Shown piece by piece: positions 1 through 12,255 of a stretch of DNA of 64,000 nucleotides. The stretch's first letter is position 1. Each line of letters opens with the position of its first letter. Below the pieces are notes generated by a model. It searched no databases, had not been told where the DNA came from, and saw only the letters and a list, made by a program, of their open reading frames with translations. The position numbers and the translations under genes were made by a program. This stretch comes from Helicobacter sp. TUL (GTDB lineage Bacteria; Campylobacterota; Campylobacteria; Campylobacterales; Helicobacteraceae), in the NCBI RefSeq assembly GCF_002287135.1, contig NZ_NESU01000001.1:62001-126000 (forward strand), given 5' to 3'.

Positions 1-524
1 TAAAATCCCAATTTATCACCCACATCAACAAAATAGCGATTTTGAATCTCTTTGCCAACAAGCACCGCAAACTCTTGAGACTTAAAAGCCTCTAACGCCT
101 TAGAATCTAATGTGCCATCTTGTTTGCTAAAAACCTTACGCACAACCTCATTTAGTTGTATTTCAGAATCTATATCCACGCCTATCATAACCGCAGCATT
201 CATATCATTCCCAACGCGGCTTAGGGCATTGTATCGCAGATATGGACTAAAGATAAAATGCGGAAACTCTGCCTTTAGGCTTTGCAAGATTTCATCATCA
301 ACACCTTGATATGTGATTGAATACACACTCAAAGGATAATTCATCACAAAAAGCTTTCGCTCAAATTCCTTAGTCATACCATTCATAATCGCCATCGCCA
401 CACAAAGCACCATCACACCAATCCCAACACCAAGAAATGCCAAGATAGCGGTGATACTAATAAATGGTTGTGTTTTATCAAAACGCAAGTATTTTGGAAG
501 CAAAAATAACACAAGTTTGTGCAT
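1..524 (-). CDS. LolC/LolE (FtsX-like) lipoprotein-release ABC permease, 3' part cut by window edge
   Basis: The first 174 codons are inside the window; the rest lies beyond the left edge. The protein begins [17 protein letters not shown] and has one hydrophobic segment at about residues 25-50 (ITAILAFLGVGIGVMVL), followed by a long soluble stretch. This is the N-terminal layout of FtsX-family permeases such as LolC/LolE, which with LolD extract lipoproteins from the inner membrane. The ATG overlaps the secA stop codon (TAATG), so the gene is translationally coupled to secA. From memory, H. pylori also has a LolC/E-like gene beside secA. Whether it is a true Lol protein or another MacB-type permease cannot be settled from the N-terminus alone. 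Confidence 0.8.
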   Translation of the reverse strand, partial: MHKLVLFLLPKYLRFDKTQPFISITAILAFLGVGIGVMVLCVAMAIMNGMTKEFERKLFVMNYPLSVYSITYQGVDDEILQSLKAEFPHFIFSPYLRYNALSRVGNDMNAAVMIGVDIDSEIQLNEVVRKVFSKQDGTLDSKALEAFKSQEFAVLVGKEIQNRYFVDVGDKLGF

Positions 525-3073
525 TATGCTAAAAGCCCCTTTTTTGGTCCACTTTTGCCATGGCAGAGTTTATATTTTTTACCGCTCCCACAAGGGCAAG
601 GATCATTGCGTGCAATTTTTGTTTGTTTTTTTGGCGTATCTGTATTATCTTTATTAAAACTTACATTTGCTTCTTCTAGTTCTTGTAGCACCTTATCAGC
701 GAATTCTTCTACCTGATCTTGTGGCTTTAGGCGCACGATTTGCAAAGTTTTTGTTGTTTCAATTTTGAGATTTTCTACAAACTCCAAAAATAAGTTATAG
801 CTTTCTTTTTTGTATTCTACAAGCGGATCTTTTTGATTATAACCGCGTAGCCCAATACCTGTTTTGAGGTTATCCATCACATACAAATGCTCACGCCACG
901 CATTATCAAGCACTTGCAAATAAATGATACGCTCAATCTCATTGCGTTGGGCAGAATCTACAACCGACATTTTTTCCTCATACGCCTGACTTACTTCCTT
1001 AAGCAAAGCCTCATATAATTCCTCATATTCAAGATTCTCTAACCCCTTAGGCTCAAATCCCAAATCTTCTCGCACAACAGCTACAAGGCTACTCACATCA
1101 AAATCTACACCAGCTTCTTGTGGCAAAACCCCTGCTTTTTGCATAAGAAATGCAATTGTAGATTCACGATTTGTCTCTATTTTTTCGCGCATATCATATT
1201 GAGGATTTAACAAATCATCGCGTAATTTATAAATTGCTTTGCGTTGTTCATTTGCCACATCATCATATTCAAGCAAATGCTTACGAGATTCAAAATGCAA
1301 ATTTTCCACCTTTTTTTGTGCGTTTTCTACTGAGCGCGTTACAAGGCTAGATTCTATGTGTTCGCCATCTTTAAGCCCCAAACGCTCCATAATGCCCTTA
1401 AGCTTATCGCTACCAAAAATGCGCAACAAAGAATCTTCAAGGCTAAGATAAAATTGACTAACTCCGGGATCTCCTTGCCGTCCAGCACGACCTCGCAACT
1501 GATTATCAATCCGCCTACTCTCATGCCGTTCTGTCCCAATAATATATAATCCGCCTAATTCACGCACCTCATCATCAATTTTAATATCCACACCTCGCCC
1601 TGCCATATTTGTGGCAATCGTAACCGCACCTTTTTTCCCAGCATCTTTGATAATTTCTGCTTCCTTGGCGTGTTGCTTGGCATTTAACACCGTGTGAGGG
1701 ATTCTGCTTTTTTTAAGCAATTCATGAAGCAATTCACTGCGCTCAATACTCGCTGTTCCCACAAGCACGGGTTGACCTCGCTTGTATAGCTCTGTAATCT
1801 TAGCAATCACTGCCTCAAATTTTTCACGCTCACTTTTATAAATAAGATCATTTAAGTCTTTTCTTTGCACAGGGACATTGGTAGGGATAGACACAACATC
1901 AAGATTATAAATTTGCAAAAACTCGCTCGCTTCGGTTTGTGCCGTACCAGTCATACCTGCAAGCTTGTCATAAAGCCTAAAGTAATTTTGAAATGTAATA
2001 TCAGCAAGTGTTTGGGATTCTTCTTTGATATCAACCTTTTCTTTTGCCTCGATAGCTTGGTGCAAGCCCTCGCTAAATCGCCTACCCTCACTAAGTCTGC
2101 CGGTAAACTCATCAACAATCACCACCTCACCATCACGCACAACATAATCTTTGTCTTTCATAAACAAATAGTTTGCTTTAAGAGCCTGATCAAGGTGATG
2201 AGAGAGAGCAGCATTTTCAATACTATAGAGATTATCAACACCAAAGAATTTTTCAGCATTCTTAATGCCCTCTTCTGTAAGCAAAATAACACGATTTTTT
2301 TCGTCTATATGAAAATCCTGCTCGTTTTGGAGTTTTTGTGCCACAGAATTGGCAAGTTGGTAGTTTTCCATTGTGCGATTAACAGGTGCAGAGATAATAA
2401 GTGGGGTGCGCGCCTCATCGATAAGGATAGAATCTACCTCATCAACAATGGCAAAAAAATGATGTTTTTGCACCTTTTGAGTAAGATCATATTTCATATT
2501 ATCGCGAAGATAATCAAAGCCAAATTCATTATTTGTCCCATACACGATATTGGCACTATAACATACTATCTTTGTTTCATCATCGCGCAAATCTGAAGTG
2601 ATAATCCCAACGCTTAAACCCAAAAAATTATACAAAGGCTCTAGCTCACCTCCATCGCGCTTAGCAAGATAATCATTGACTGTGATTACATGCACACTTT
2701 TGCCACTAAGCGCATTAAGACACGCGGCAAGTGTCGCTACGAGCGTTTTACCCTCGCCAGTTTTCATTTCAGCAATACGCCCATCATGGAGCGCCATACC
2801 ACCGATAAGTTGCACATCAAAATGTCGCATACCAAGCACCCTTTTAGATGCCTCACGCGTAATTGCAAAACTTTCACACAATACAGAATCTATACTTTTG
2901 CCCTCTTGTTGCACCGCAATTTTTAGGGCTTCAAATTCCGCTTTTAATGCGCTATCATCAAGTTCGGCATAACGAGATTCTAGTGCATTAATCGCACGCA
3001 CTTTTTCTTGATACACCTTAAGCATTTTTGTATTTCTTGAACCCAAAATCTTTTCAATAATCTTGCGTATCAT
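524..3073 (-). CDS. secA: Preprotein translocase ATPase SecA
   Basis: SecA is the cytoplasmic ATPase that drives unfolded preproteins through SecYEG. The 849 residues are a normal length. Walker A (MKTGEGKT) is at about residues 103-110 and a DEVD Walker B at about 210. The preprotein cross-linking and helical scaffold regions follow. The C-terminus carries the zinc-binding SEC-C motif ([17 protein letters not shown]) that contacts SecB and phospholipid. The start [16 protein letters not shown] is typical for the family. The stop overlaps the ATG of the downstream LolC/E-like permease, forming a small envelope-export operon. The larger plus-strand reading frames inside this gene are shadows. 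Confidence 0.98.
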   Translation of the reverse strand: MIRKIIEKILGSRNTKMLKVYQEKVRAINALESRYAELDDSALKAEFEALKIAVQQEGKSIDSVLCESFAITREASKRVLGMRHFDVQLIGGMALHDGRIAEMKTGEGKTLVATLAACLNALSGKSVHVITVNDYLAKRDGGELEPLYNFLGLSVGIITSDLRDDETKIVCYSANIVYGTNNEFGFDYLRDNMKYDLTQKVQKHHFFAIVDEVDSILIDEARTPLIISAPVNRTMENYQLANSVAQKLQNEQDFHIDEKNRVILLTEEGIKNAEKFFGVDNLYSIENAALSHHLDQALKANYLFMKDKDYVVRDGEVVIVDEFTGRLSEGRRFSEGLHQAIEAKEKVDIKEESQTLADITFQNYFRLYDKLAGMTGTAQTEASEFLQIYNLDVVSIPTNVPVQRKDLNDLIYKSEREKFEAVIAKITELYKRGQPVLVGTASIERSELLHELLKKSRIPHTVLNAKQHAKEAEIIKDAGKKGAVTIATNMAGRGVDIKIDDEVRELGGLYIIGTERHESRRIDNQLRGRAGRQGDPGVSQFYLSLEDSLLRIFGSDKLKGIMERLGLKDGEHIESSLVTRSVENAQKKVENLHFESRKHLLEYDDVANEQRKAIYKLRDDLLNPQYDMREKIETNRESTIAFLMQKAGVLPQEAGVDFDVSSLVAVVREDLGFEPKGLENLEYEELYEALLKEVSQAYEEKMSVVDSAQRNEIERIIYLQVLDNAWREHLYVMDNLKTGIGLRGYNQKDPLVEYKKESYNLFLEFVENLKIETTKTLQIVRLKPQDQVEEFADKVLQELEEANVSFNKDNTDTPKKQTKIARNDPCPCGSGKKYKLCHGKSGPKKGLLA

Positions 3074-3138
3074 AGCTTTATCCTTATTGCAATATCATCA
3101 AATAATAATTTCTATATGTAGCACGCACCAACAACGCA

Positions 3139-4068
3139 TTAGATAAAAAGTGAATCTACACTTTCGTTATAGTGGATTCTGCGTATCACTTCGGCAAAAA
3201 GTGGCACAACGCTAAGCACTTTGATTTTTGTGCTTTTGTGTGCCAATGGAATAGAATTGGTTACCACGACCTCATCAAGCACACTTTTTTCTATGCGTTC
3301 AAATGCAGGACCACTAAGCACTGGATGTGTCCCAAGAGCGATCACACTCTTTGCGCCTCGTTGTTTAAGCACATCAGCAGCCTTACACATCGTCCCAGCA
3401 GTATCGATCATATCATCAATCAAAATGACATCTTTTCCATTCACATCACCGATGATATTCATCACTTCGCTTTGGTTAGCTTTTTCGCGTTTTTTATCAA
3501 CAATCACCAAATCAAGTCCAAGCTTATTTGCAAAATATCTAGCCCTAGCAACGCCCCCAATATCAGGACTTGCTACGATAGGATCACTAAAATGCTTAGA
3601 TTTAATATAATCACGAAATACCACAGAACCATATAAATTATCAACAGGAATATCAAAAAATCCCTGAATCTGCCCTGCGTGTAAATCCATAGTAATAAGG
3701 CGATCTATCCCAGCATTTTGAATAATATTAGCCACTAACTTTGCAGAAATAGGCACACGCGGTGCAGCCTTGCGATCTTGTCTTGCATAGCCAAAATATG
3801 GCACAACTGCATTAATCGTATTTGCCGCACTCCGCTTTAGTGCATCAGTCATAATCAAAAGCTCCATAAGATTATCGTTTGTAGGAGCACAAGTAGGTTG
3901 GATAATAAATACATCTTTGCCACGCACAGATTCACCAATTTGCACATTGATTTCTCCATCACTAAAACGCGTGATAGACGCACTAGAGAGTAAAATGTCT
4001 AAATACTTACTAATCTCACTACCAAACTCTGGATGTGCCGATCCACAAAAAATCTTATAACTCCTCAT
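3139..4068 (-). CDS. prs: Ribose-phosphate pyrophosphokinase (PRPP synthetase)
   Basis: Transfers pyrophosphate from ATP to ribose 5-phosphate to make PRPP for purine, pyrimidine, histidine, tryptophan and NAD synthesis. The 309 residues match the bacterial class I enzyme. Visible motifs are the ATP-side GYARQDRK segment at about residues 93-100, the metal-binding MDLHAGQIQGFF segment at about 125, and the PRPP loop VILIDDMIDTAGT at about 211-223. It lies 65 nt upstream of secA and 47 nt downstream of der on the same strand, so it may be co-transcribed with either. Confidence 0.98.
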   Translation of the reverse strand: MRSYKIFCGSAHPEFGSEISKYLDILLSSASITRFSDGEINVQIGESVRGKDVFIIQPTCAPTNDNLMELLIMTDALKRSAANTINAVVPYFGYARQDRKAAPRVPISAKLVANIIQNAGIDRLITMDLHAGQIQGFFDIPVDNLYGSVVFRDYIKSKHFSDPIVASPDIGGVARARYFANKLGLDLVIVDKKREKANQSEVMNIIGDVNGKDVILIDDMIDTAGTMCKAADVLKQRGAKSVIALGTHPVLSGPAFERIEKSVLDEVVVTNSIPLAHKSTKIKVLSVVPLFAEVIRRIHYNESVDSLFI

Positions 4069-4115
4069 TGCCTACCTTTTATTCCTCTAAATTAAACCCT
4101 GCATTATAAAAAACT

Positions 4116-5567
4116 TTAGCTTAAATCTTGACCCTTTTTGTCCTTGGGACTTATAAGAATAGGCACGCCGCTAAAATCATAACACTCACGCAAGGAATTA
4201 ACAAGATAACGTCTATAACTAAAATGCAAACTTTTTGGACGATTCATGACAAGAGAAATTTGAGGCGGACGCGTGTCAAACTGCGTGGCATAATAAATCT
4301 TTACAATCTTGCCATGATCGCTTGGAAGATGATGTTTTTTTGTAGCCTCAAGGATTAGGGCATTAAGTTCAGAAGTAGGAATACGGCGATTAAAATTCTC
4401 CCACACTGCTAGAATCTGCTTTTTTAGTGTCATGATATTACGCTTTGTGAGAGCGCTTACACACACCACCGGCGCATATTCTAAGAATCTAAATTTATAG
4501 CGCAATTCTTTTATCATAGCCTTATGCTCTGTGTGTGCCTTATCCCATTTATTAAGCACGATGATAACCCCAAGATTATGCTTAGGGACAAGTGCGCTAA
4601 TTTTTTCATCAAGCTCGACAAAGCCCTCACTCGCATCAAGAACAAGGAGTGCAATATGAGATTTTTCCAAAGCCTTATTTGTCCTATCAAGCGCATATTT
4701 TTCAATACCCTCAATCTTACCTGCACGGCGGATTCCTGCGGTGTCGATAAATTCAAATATATGATTTTCAAACTCTGTGCGCTCATCAACTGGATCGATA
4801 GTTGTGCCAGCGACATCACTAACAATGCTACGCTCTATGCCCAAAAGTGCGTTAAGCAATGAGCTTTTGCCCACATTCACACGCCCAATAATCCCTACTT
4901 TGATAAGATTCTCATCAGATTGTGTATGGATAGAATCTGCATTAGAATCTAGAGATTGCGCAGATTGTGCCATTTCAGCAGAGTGCAAAAACTCCTCTAA
5001 ACTCTCGTCATCGTCGGGATTATTTTGCACCAAATCCAACGCCGCACCAATAGATTCAAGCAAGATACTTAAACCACGATTATGACTTACAGAAATAAAA
5101 AATAACTCCTCCACGCCAAGCTTTTGGAATTCCCACGCACTTTCCTTGAGTTTGTCATTATCGATTTTATTTAACACCAAAAAGACACGCTTATGTTTTT
5201 GAATCTTGCGTAACACTTCTTTATCTTCATCATCGATTGCCCCACGCCCATCGACCATATACAATACCAAATCCGCACTAAGTCCTGCTTGTATGCTCGC
5301 ACTAGAGACGCGTTTAAAAAGTTCAGCCTGTTTATAAGCATGTTTTTTTTGTTTTTTATCAGTAAGAGATTCTGCATTTTGCTTGGCATCAATACCGCCT
5401 GTATCAAGCAAAATACATGAAATGCCATTGATACGACACACGCCCTTTTTAATATCTCGTGTCGTCCCACTCACATCAGAAGTAATAGCGTCTAATTGAT
5501 TGCACAGGCGGTTAAATAGCGAGCTTTTGCCCACATTTGGTTTGCCCAAAATCGCAATGGTTTTCAT
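4116..5567 (-). CDS. der: Ribosome-assembly GTPase Der (EngA)
   Basis: Der is an essential GTPase with two tandem G domains that helps mature the 50S subunit. Both P-loops are visible: GKPNVGKSS at the N-terminus and GRVNVGKSS at about residue 228, each followed by a DTxG switch II and an NKxD specificity motif (NKID, NKWD). A C-terminal KH-like domain follows (RRIPTSELN). An acidic linker of about 50 residues joins the two G domains. Two adjacent ATGs are possible. I chose the second because it lies 7 nt from the AAGG ribosome-binding site, whereas the first is only 4 nt from it. The region around 5341-5350 contains a T8 run, read intact here. Confidence 0.96.
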   Translation of the reverse strand: MKTIAILGKPNVGKSSLFNRLCNQLDAITSDVSGTTRDIKKGVCRINGISCILLDTGGIDAKQNAESLTDKKQKKHAYKQAELFKRVSSASIQAGLSADLVLYMVDGRGAIDDEDKEVLRKIQKHKRVFLVLNKIDNDKLKESAWEFQKLGVEELFFISVSHNRGLSILLESIGAALDLVQNNPDDDESLEEFLHSAEMAQSAQSLDSNADSIHTQSDENLIKVGIIGRVNVGKSSLLNALLGIERSIVSDVAGTTIDPVDERTEFENHIFEFIDTAGIRRAGKIEGIEKYALDRTNKALEKSHIALLVLDASEGFVELDEKISALVPKHNLGVIIVLNKWDKAHTEHKAMIKELRYKFRFLEYAPVVCVSALTKRNIMTLKKQILAVWENFNRRIPTSELNALILEATKKHHLPSDHGKIVKIYYATQFDTRPPQISLVMNRPKSLHFSYRRYLVNSLRECYDFSGVPILISPKDKKGQDLS

Positions 5568-5643
5568 CATGCTCCCTTAAAGCAAAGAAAATTTAGGCGA
5601 TATGTTACAGTAACTTTGATACAAAACATATTAAAGGTTGGTA

Positions 5644-6204
5644 ATGAAAGGCATTCTAGGTATTTTATTTATCGTATGTGGTGCATGTGCAGATACATTT
5701 GTCCTCTCTCAAGAGCCACAAACACATAATCAAATCGGCTTTGTTGAGGGCAATTCCTATCCATTGCAAACGCAAGATTTTCGTCTAGGTGCATACAATG
5801 AGAATTTCGCACTTTATATCATTTCCCAAACACTACAAGATTTTATCGAGGGAAAAAATTTAGAATCTACAGACAAAATCCGCATCATTCGCACCAAAAA
5901 TGGCTTTATTAGCACGCGATCAGATTCAAATTCTTACTACACTAGCAATAACAAAACAAACCTATATGCGCAAATCGCACCAAAAACATATGCCCTAAAA
6001 GCAGTCAAACCCGACATTTTAGTCATAGAAAACTTTTCAAAAGACATCATAGAAAATTCGTGTGTCCTCATACGCAGCAATGTCTTCATACGCAATGCAA
6101 GTCGTTCAGAAATTATTTTAGATTGGAATAAAAATTATGCGCGAGATTCACAAAATATCGTTTTTTCACTAGAATGCGACACGAATACGCAAGAAACACT
6201 ATAG
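5644..6204 (+). CDS. Secreted protein of unknown function, 186 aa
   Basis: I do not recognise this protein. It opens with a short signal peptide (MKGILGILFIVCGACA) with a likely signal peptidase I cut before DTF; the cysteines do not fit a good lipobox. The mature part is about 170 residues, mixed alpha/beta in appearance, with a Ser/Asn-rich stretch (STRSDSNSYYTSNNK) near residues 100-115 and two later cysteines that could form a periplasmic disulfide. A TTG six nt earlier could extend it by two residues, but AAGG at 5633-5636 sits 7 nt before the ATG, so I use the ATG. It stands alone between der and the end of flgE, separated from flgE by a hairpin. Confidence 0.75.
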   Translation: MKGILGILFIVCGACADTFVLSQEPQTHNQIGFVEGNSYPLQTQDFRLGAYNENFALYIISQTLQDFIEGKNLESTDKIRIIRTKNGFISTRSDSNSYYTSNNKTNLYAQIAPKTYALKAVKPDILVIENFSKDIIENSCVLIRSNVFIRNASRSEIILDWNKNYARDSQNIVFSLECDTNTQETL

Positions 6205-6218
6205 ATTCAGCAAGAGTA

Positions 6219-6251
6219 AGAGATTTGGGGTTAGATTTATCCCAAATCTCT
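6219..6251. terminator. Bidirectional hairpin between the 186-aa secreted gene and flgE
   Basis: A perfect 11-bp stem (AGAGATTTGGG pairing with CCCAAATCTCT) around an 11-nt loop lies between two convergent genes. It is placed to stop transcription from both sides. No strong T run follows, so efficiency is uncertain. Confidence 0.65.
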
Positions 6252-6258
6252 ATGGAAA

Positions 6259-8412
6259 TTATTGTTTAAGGTTTAGAAGTGTGTTTAGAATCTGATCGGA
6301 AGTTGTTACGGCTTTTGAGTTAGCTTGGAATCCTCTTTGCACAACAATAAGCTGTGTAAGACTGCGACTTAAATCCACGTTACTCATCTCTAGCTTACTT
6401 CCACTCACACCACCACGCCTACCAGTGTTTGCCGCTCCAACCATAGGTTCTCCAGAGTTTCCGGTGCGTGAAAAGACATTGCCACCTTCAGCCTGCAAAC
6501 CTGCATTGTTAGCAAAGTTGGCAAGTGCAACTTGTGCTAGGGCTATGGATTTACCATTACTAAATGCTCCAAGCAATGATCCATTAGAATCAAAGCGTAT
6601 ATCCATCAAATCCCCTGCTTGATAACCATTTTGGTTAATAGCATATGTTTCAGATATTTTATCCACGCTTGTAAGACCGCCAAATGTTTGGTTTGCCCCA
6701 AACTTAAGCTCGATACGCTGAGGATTACTACCATTTTTAGGATCTATTTGCACAATAGGTGGATTCATACCAGCAAGACTTCCATCGCTGTTAAATGTCG
6801 CTCTACCGCCCTCAAAAATATTAGGACGCTCAGCAGTCCCACCGATAAATTGTGCAGGTTCAGGCACGATAGCTCTAAAACTCCATTCTGCATCACCTGT
6901 CTTCCAAAACTCAAAACGCAAATTATGCTTACTACCCAAACTATCTACCACATCAACACTCGTACTATGCGTGGTTTTGTTGATTTTTCCAGACGCGATG
7001 ACAGGACCACCTTCAATAAACATTGAGGTATTTAAGGCTTTCATAGTATCTCTAAAGAGAATATTTGTTGTAATTTTTCCTGAAGAGTGCGCACTCACAT
7101 AAATATTAAGATTTCGCACCTCACCATCTTCATCATTTTGATTTACCATTTCAAACATACCATATTTATTTACCGTTACACCAACACTCGCGGTGCTCTC
7201 GTGGTATTGTTTTTCAGGGTTTTTAATCATATTGGCATCATATTGAATCAATGCGCGTAAATCCTCTGTAGTGCGGAATTGTCCTGTTGTAGAATCTGCG
7301 TCATTTGATTTTGTGTAGCGATACCTAAATGCAGTGATATCTTCCTCTCCCTCTACAAAGTTTGCAAATGCTCCTGTCCCTCCGGTAGTAATACGAATAT
7401 TTTTAACCTTTTCGCTTCCATCCATTTGGTTGCGGTTTTCTAATCGCAACATACCAGAATCTACATATGCCTCTACACCGGTTTTATCGCGATATGCGTT
7501 AATAGCATTTTGTGCAGCTACGACATTACTAATACCTGTGAGACCAGAATTGTTGCTAAAGGTTATAACCTCTCCATTAATTCCTATAGTGCTTACTTCA
7601 TCTGTGCGTTCAATCTCATTGCGTATCACAGCGTTTTTATAGCTTATCCAAATACCTTGATTTTCTGTCAAGCCAAATGCATCACCATCACCATTAAATA
7701 GCACACCAAAATCTTCACCCACCTGTGCAAGACGCCCTCTAGAATCATACACCGGTGCTACGCCATCAGCAGCAGTTGCAACCGTAGAATCTAGTGCGGC
7801 TATATCCGCTACACTTTCTGTGTGTCGTCCGGCATTGAGATTAGCGCGCAATGTTACGCTTGTGGTTGATCGTGCAGGCATTACCATACCTGGATCTATT
7901 TGGATATTACGCACTGGACCGGTATTATCCACTCTAAAAAAGTCAAACTCACTCATTTGTGCGGTATTAGCGCTATCAAGCGTATCTCTCACCCAACCTT
8001 GCACCACATACCCACCTGTAGTTACAAGATTTCCATTGGCATCAAAAAGAAATTCTCCATTACGCGTATAATTATGTGTAGTGCCGCGATCAGGGCTTAT
8101 AATAAAAAAGCCATCACCCTCAATAGCAATATCTGTCTTTACATCTGTATTTTGTGTATTACCTTGAGAAAAAACCTTTGTAGTTGCCTCCACGCCGACA
8201 CCAAGACCAATTGAGTAGTCATTTTGTCCTCCCAACCCATTTTTATAGGGTGAAGTCGCAATCAGCTTAATTTGTGAAAGCATATCAACAAATGACGCCC
8301 TAGAGTATTTAAAACCTACGGTATTTACGTTCGCAATGTTGTTACTTTCCACATCCAATGCAACTTGATGGGCTTGCATACCACTCACACCAGACCACAG
8401 AGACCTTAGCAT
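6259..8412 (-). CDS. flgE: Flagellar hook protein FlgE
   Basis: Builds the flagellar hook, the universal joint between rod and filament; it is exported by the flagellar type III system. The 717 residues equal the usual long epsilonproteobacterial FlgE, about 300 residues longer than the enteric form because of extra surface domains. The N-terminal rod-family motif (SGMQAHQVALDVESNNIANV) and the C-terminal coiled coil (SLTQLIVVQRGFQANSKAV) are both present and form the D0 core. AAGG lies 6 nt before the ATG. A sigma-54 promoter sits about 45-60 nt upstream, as expected for a middle-class flagellar gene. No flagellar neighbour is present here. Confidence 0.97.
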   Translation of the reverse strand: MLRSLWSGVSGMQAHQVALDVESNNIANVNTVGFKYSRASFVDMLSQIKLIATSPYKNGLGGQNDYSIGLGVGVEATTKVFSQGNTQNTDVKTDIAIEGDGFFIISPDRGTTHNYTRNGEFLFDANGNLVTTGGYVVQGWVRDTLDSANTAQMSEFDFFRVDNTGPVRNIQIDPGMVMPARSTTSVTLRANLNAGRHTESVADIAALDSTVATAADGVAPVYDSRGRLAQVGEDFGVLFNGDGDAFGLTENQGIWISYKNAVIRNEIERTDEVSTIGINGEVITFSNNSGLTGISNVVAAQNAINAYRDKTGVEAYVDSGMLRLENRNQMDGSEKVKNIRITTGGTGAFANFVEGEEDITAFRYRYTKSNDADSTTGQFRTTEDLRALIQYDANMIKNPEKQYHESTASVGVTVNKYGMFEMVNQNDEDGEVRNLNIYVSAHSSGKITTNILFRDTMKALNTSMFIEGGPVIASGKINKTTHSTSVDVVDSLGSKHNLRFEFWKTGDAEWSFRAIVPEPAQFIGGTAERPNIFEGGRATFNSDGSLAGMNPPIVQIDPKNGSNPQRIELKFGANQTFGGLTSVDKISETYAINQNGYQAGDLMDIRFDSNGSLLGAFSNGKSIALAQVALANFANNAGLQAEGGNVFSRTGNSGEPMVGAANTGRRGGVSGSKLEMSNVDLSRSLTQLIVVQRGFQANSKAVTTSDQILNTLLNLKQ

Positions 8413-8456
8413 ATGTATCCTTTGTGTTGAAAATTTTCATTTATGTTTTGGTTTAA

Positions 8457-8472
8457 AGCAAAAGTTATGCCA
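8457..8472 (-). promoter_or_regulatory. Sigma-54 (RpoN) promoter of flgE
   Basis: On the minus strand the sequence TGGCATAACTTTTGCT has the invariant GG (-24) and GC (-12) exactly 10 nt apart, matching TGGCAC-N5-TTGC closely. It is 45 nt upstream of the flgE start. In Helicobacter flgE is known to be RpoN/FlgR dependent, so this assignment is strong. Confidence 0.88.
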
Positions 8473-8518
8473 AAATACTCTGCTTAATTTGTAACCTAAA
8501 CATAATTCTTCTTTACAG

Positions 8519-8534
8519 CTTGCTTTAAAGCAAG
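8519..8534. other. Perfect 16-bp palindrome between flgE and pyrH
   Basis: CTTGCTTTAAAGCAAG is its own reverse complement. It lies about 57 nt before the pyrH start and 47 nt behind the flgE sigma-54 site, and repeats the TTTAAAGCAA decamer found there (8452-8461). It does not itself have the GG-N10-GC spacing of a sigma-54 promoter. It could be a protein-binding site; function unknown. Confidence 0.5.
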
Positions 8535-8582
8535 GTTATGTAAAATCCCACACAATTTTTACAAAATTTATGAATCTTATAA

Positions 8583-9302
<720 letters not shown>

Positions 9303-9332
9303 TGTGATAGTGCGTTTTAAGCTTGGAATTTT

Positions 9333-9338
9333 TATAAT
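9333..9338 (+). promoter_or_regulatory. Probable -10 box for gatA
   Basis: TATAAT lies 43 nt upstream of the gatA ATG in the pyrH-gatA gap, in a T-rich context as is usual for Helicobacter housekeeping promoters. No clear -35 element is expected or seen. Confidence 0.45.
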
Positions 9339-9380
9339 TACAGGCAGAATTTCCCTAAATAATTTTGTTTCGAGGTCCTT

Positions 9381-10739
9381 ATGCTAACACTAAAACAAGC
9401 GCTTAATCTCAAACCGCAAGAGATTACAGAACTAAAACAACGCATCAAACAAAAAGCCAAAGAAAATATGGAGCTAAACGCCTATATAGGCGAGATTGAA
9501 GATTCTAATGATGAGGGTGTGCCAATCCTCATTAAAGACAATATCAATGTAAAGCATTGGGAGATTACCTGTGCCTCTAAGATTCTAAGAAGTTATAAAG
9601 CTCCATACAACGCAAGTGTAATAGACAATCTTCACAAAAATCATATGTCGGCGTTTGGTCGTGCAAATATGGATGAATTTGCTATGGGAAGCACTACAGA
9701 ATCTAGTTGTTATGGGCGCACAAAAAATCCGCGTGACACCTCAAGAGTGCCTGGTGGTAGCAGTGGTGGCTCTGCGGCAGCGGTAGCTGGTGGTTTGGCA
9801 GTGGCATCATTAGGAAGTGATACGGGTGGATCTATCAGACAGCCTGCGGGATTTTGTGGCTGTGTAGGTTTGAAACCTACATATGGAAGAGTTAGTCGAT
9901 ATGGGCTTGTAGCCTATAGCTCAAGCTTGGATCAAATTGGACCAATTACCCAAAATGTCGAAGATGCAAGCTTACTTCTTGATGCAATTAGTGGGTATGA
10001 TAGCAAAGATTCTACATCGCTACAGCTCCCTTCTACAAACACTTTTGCTAACCTTGATAATAATATCCGCTATCGTGTGGGGGTCTTGCGTGAGTGGCTA
10101 AAATGCGCAGACACACAGACACAAGAGCGCTATGAACAAACTATCAAGCTTTTAGAATCTATGGGGCATACCATAGTCGAACAAAATATGCTAGAAACAA
10201 ACTACCATATCTCTGCATATTATATTATTTGCACAGCCGAGGCTAGCTCTAACCTTGCGCGTTTTGATGGCGTGCGCTATGGCAATCGCGCTTCACATTG
10301 CAAAAACCTCGCTGATGTATATCTCAATACGCGCACACAAGGCTTTGGTGATGAAGTCAAGCGAAGAATTATGCTAGGAAACTTTGTGCTTAGTAGCGGA
10401 TATTATGATGCCTATTACCTCAAAGCACAAAAAGTGCGTGAGCTTATCAAGGCACAATATGCAGAGTTGTTTATGTCGTGTGATGTGATTTTATCACCCA
10501 TAGCACCAAGTGTTGCGCCTAAATTTGGTGCATCTGCCTCGCCTTTAGAAATGTATCTAAGCGATATTTACACAATTGGCGTGAATCTTGCGGGATTACC
10601 GGCGATTTGTGTGCCTTCAGATTCACTCTCAACCCTTAAAGGTTTGCCTATTGGTATGCAGTTTATTGGTAATCATTGCGAGGAACAAACAATCCTCAAT
10701 ATCGCCTATGGTTTAGAAAAAGAACTTGGTAACTCATAA
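9381..10739 (+). CDS. gatA: Asp-tRNA(Asn)/Glu-tRNA(Gln) amidotransferase subunit A
   Basis: GatA is the glutaminase subunit of GatCAB, which converts Glu-tRNA(Gln) and Asp-tRNA(Asn) into Gln-tRNA(Gln) and Asn-tRNA(Asn), a pathway needed in Helicobacter. At 452 residues the length is normal. The amidase signature is intact: the Lys of [12 protein letters not shown], then [14 protein letters not shown] with the Ser-Ser-Lys triad serines and [16 protein letters not shown]. gatB and gatC are not adjacent, as in other Campylobacterota where the gat genes are dispersed. The gap to guaB is 15 nt, so the two are probably co-transcribed. Confidence 0.97.
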   Translation: MLTLKQALNLKPQEITELKQRIKQKAKENMELNAYIGEIEDSNDEGVPILIKDNINVKHWEITCASKILRSYKAPYNASVIDNLHKNHMSAFGRANMDEFAMGSTTESSCYGRTKNPRDTSRVPGGSSGGSAAAVAGGLAVASLGSDTGGSIRQPAGFCGCVGLKPTYGRVSRYGLVAYSSSLDQIGPITQNVEDASLLLDAISGYDSKDSTSLQLPSTNTFANLDNNIRYRVGVLREWLKCADTQTQERYEQTIKLLESMGHTIVEQNMLETNYHISAYYIICTAEASSNLARFDGVRYGNRASHCKNLADVYLNTRTQGFGDEVKRRIMLGNFVLSSGYYDAYYLKAQKVRELIKAQYAELFMSCDVILSPIAPSVAPKFGASASPLEMYLSDIYTIGVNLAGLPAICVPSDSLSTLKGLPIGMQFIGNHCEEQTILNIAYGLEKELGNS

Positions 10740-10745
10740 ATCTAA

Positions 10746-12200
<1,455 letters not shown>

Positions 12201-12221
12201 AGCGTGAGATTCTAAGCAATC

Positions 12222-12236
12222 TCTGCTTTAAGCAGA
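12222..12236. terminator. Weak hairpin after guaB
   Basis: TCTGCT and AGCAGA form a 6-bp stem with a 3-nt loop in the 55-nt gap between the convergent guaB and aldo/keto reductase genes. It is short and lacks a firm T run, so it is only a candidate terminator. Confidence 0.35.
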
Positions 12237-12255
12237 TCTTAGATTCTATTATTTA

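Noticed and set aside
1865-2596. 243-codon plus-strand frame inside secA
   Set aside because: Antisense shadow of a well-conserved gene, with no signal for translation.
5341-5350. T8 run in der as a slippage site
   Set aside because: Frame is intact on both sides and the product is full length.
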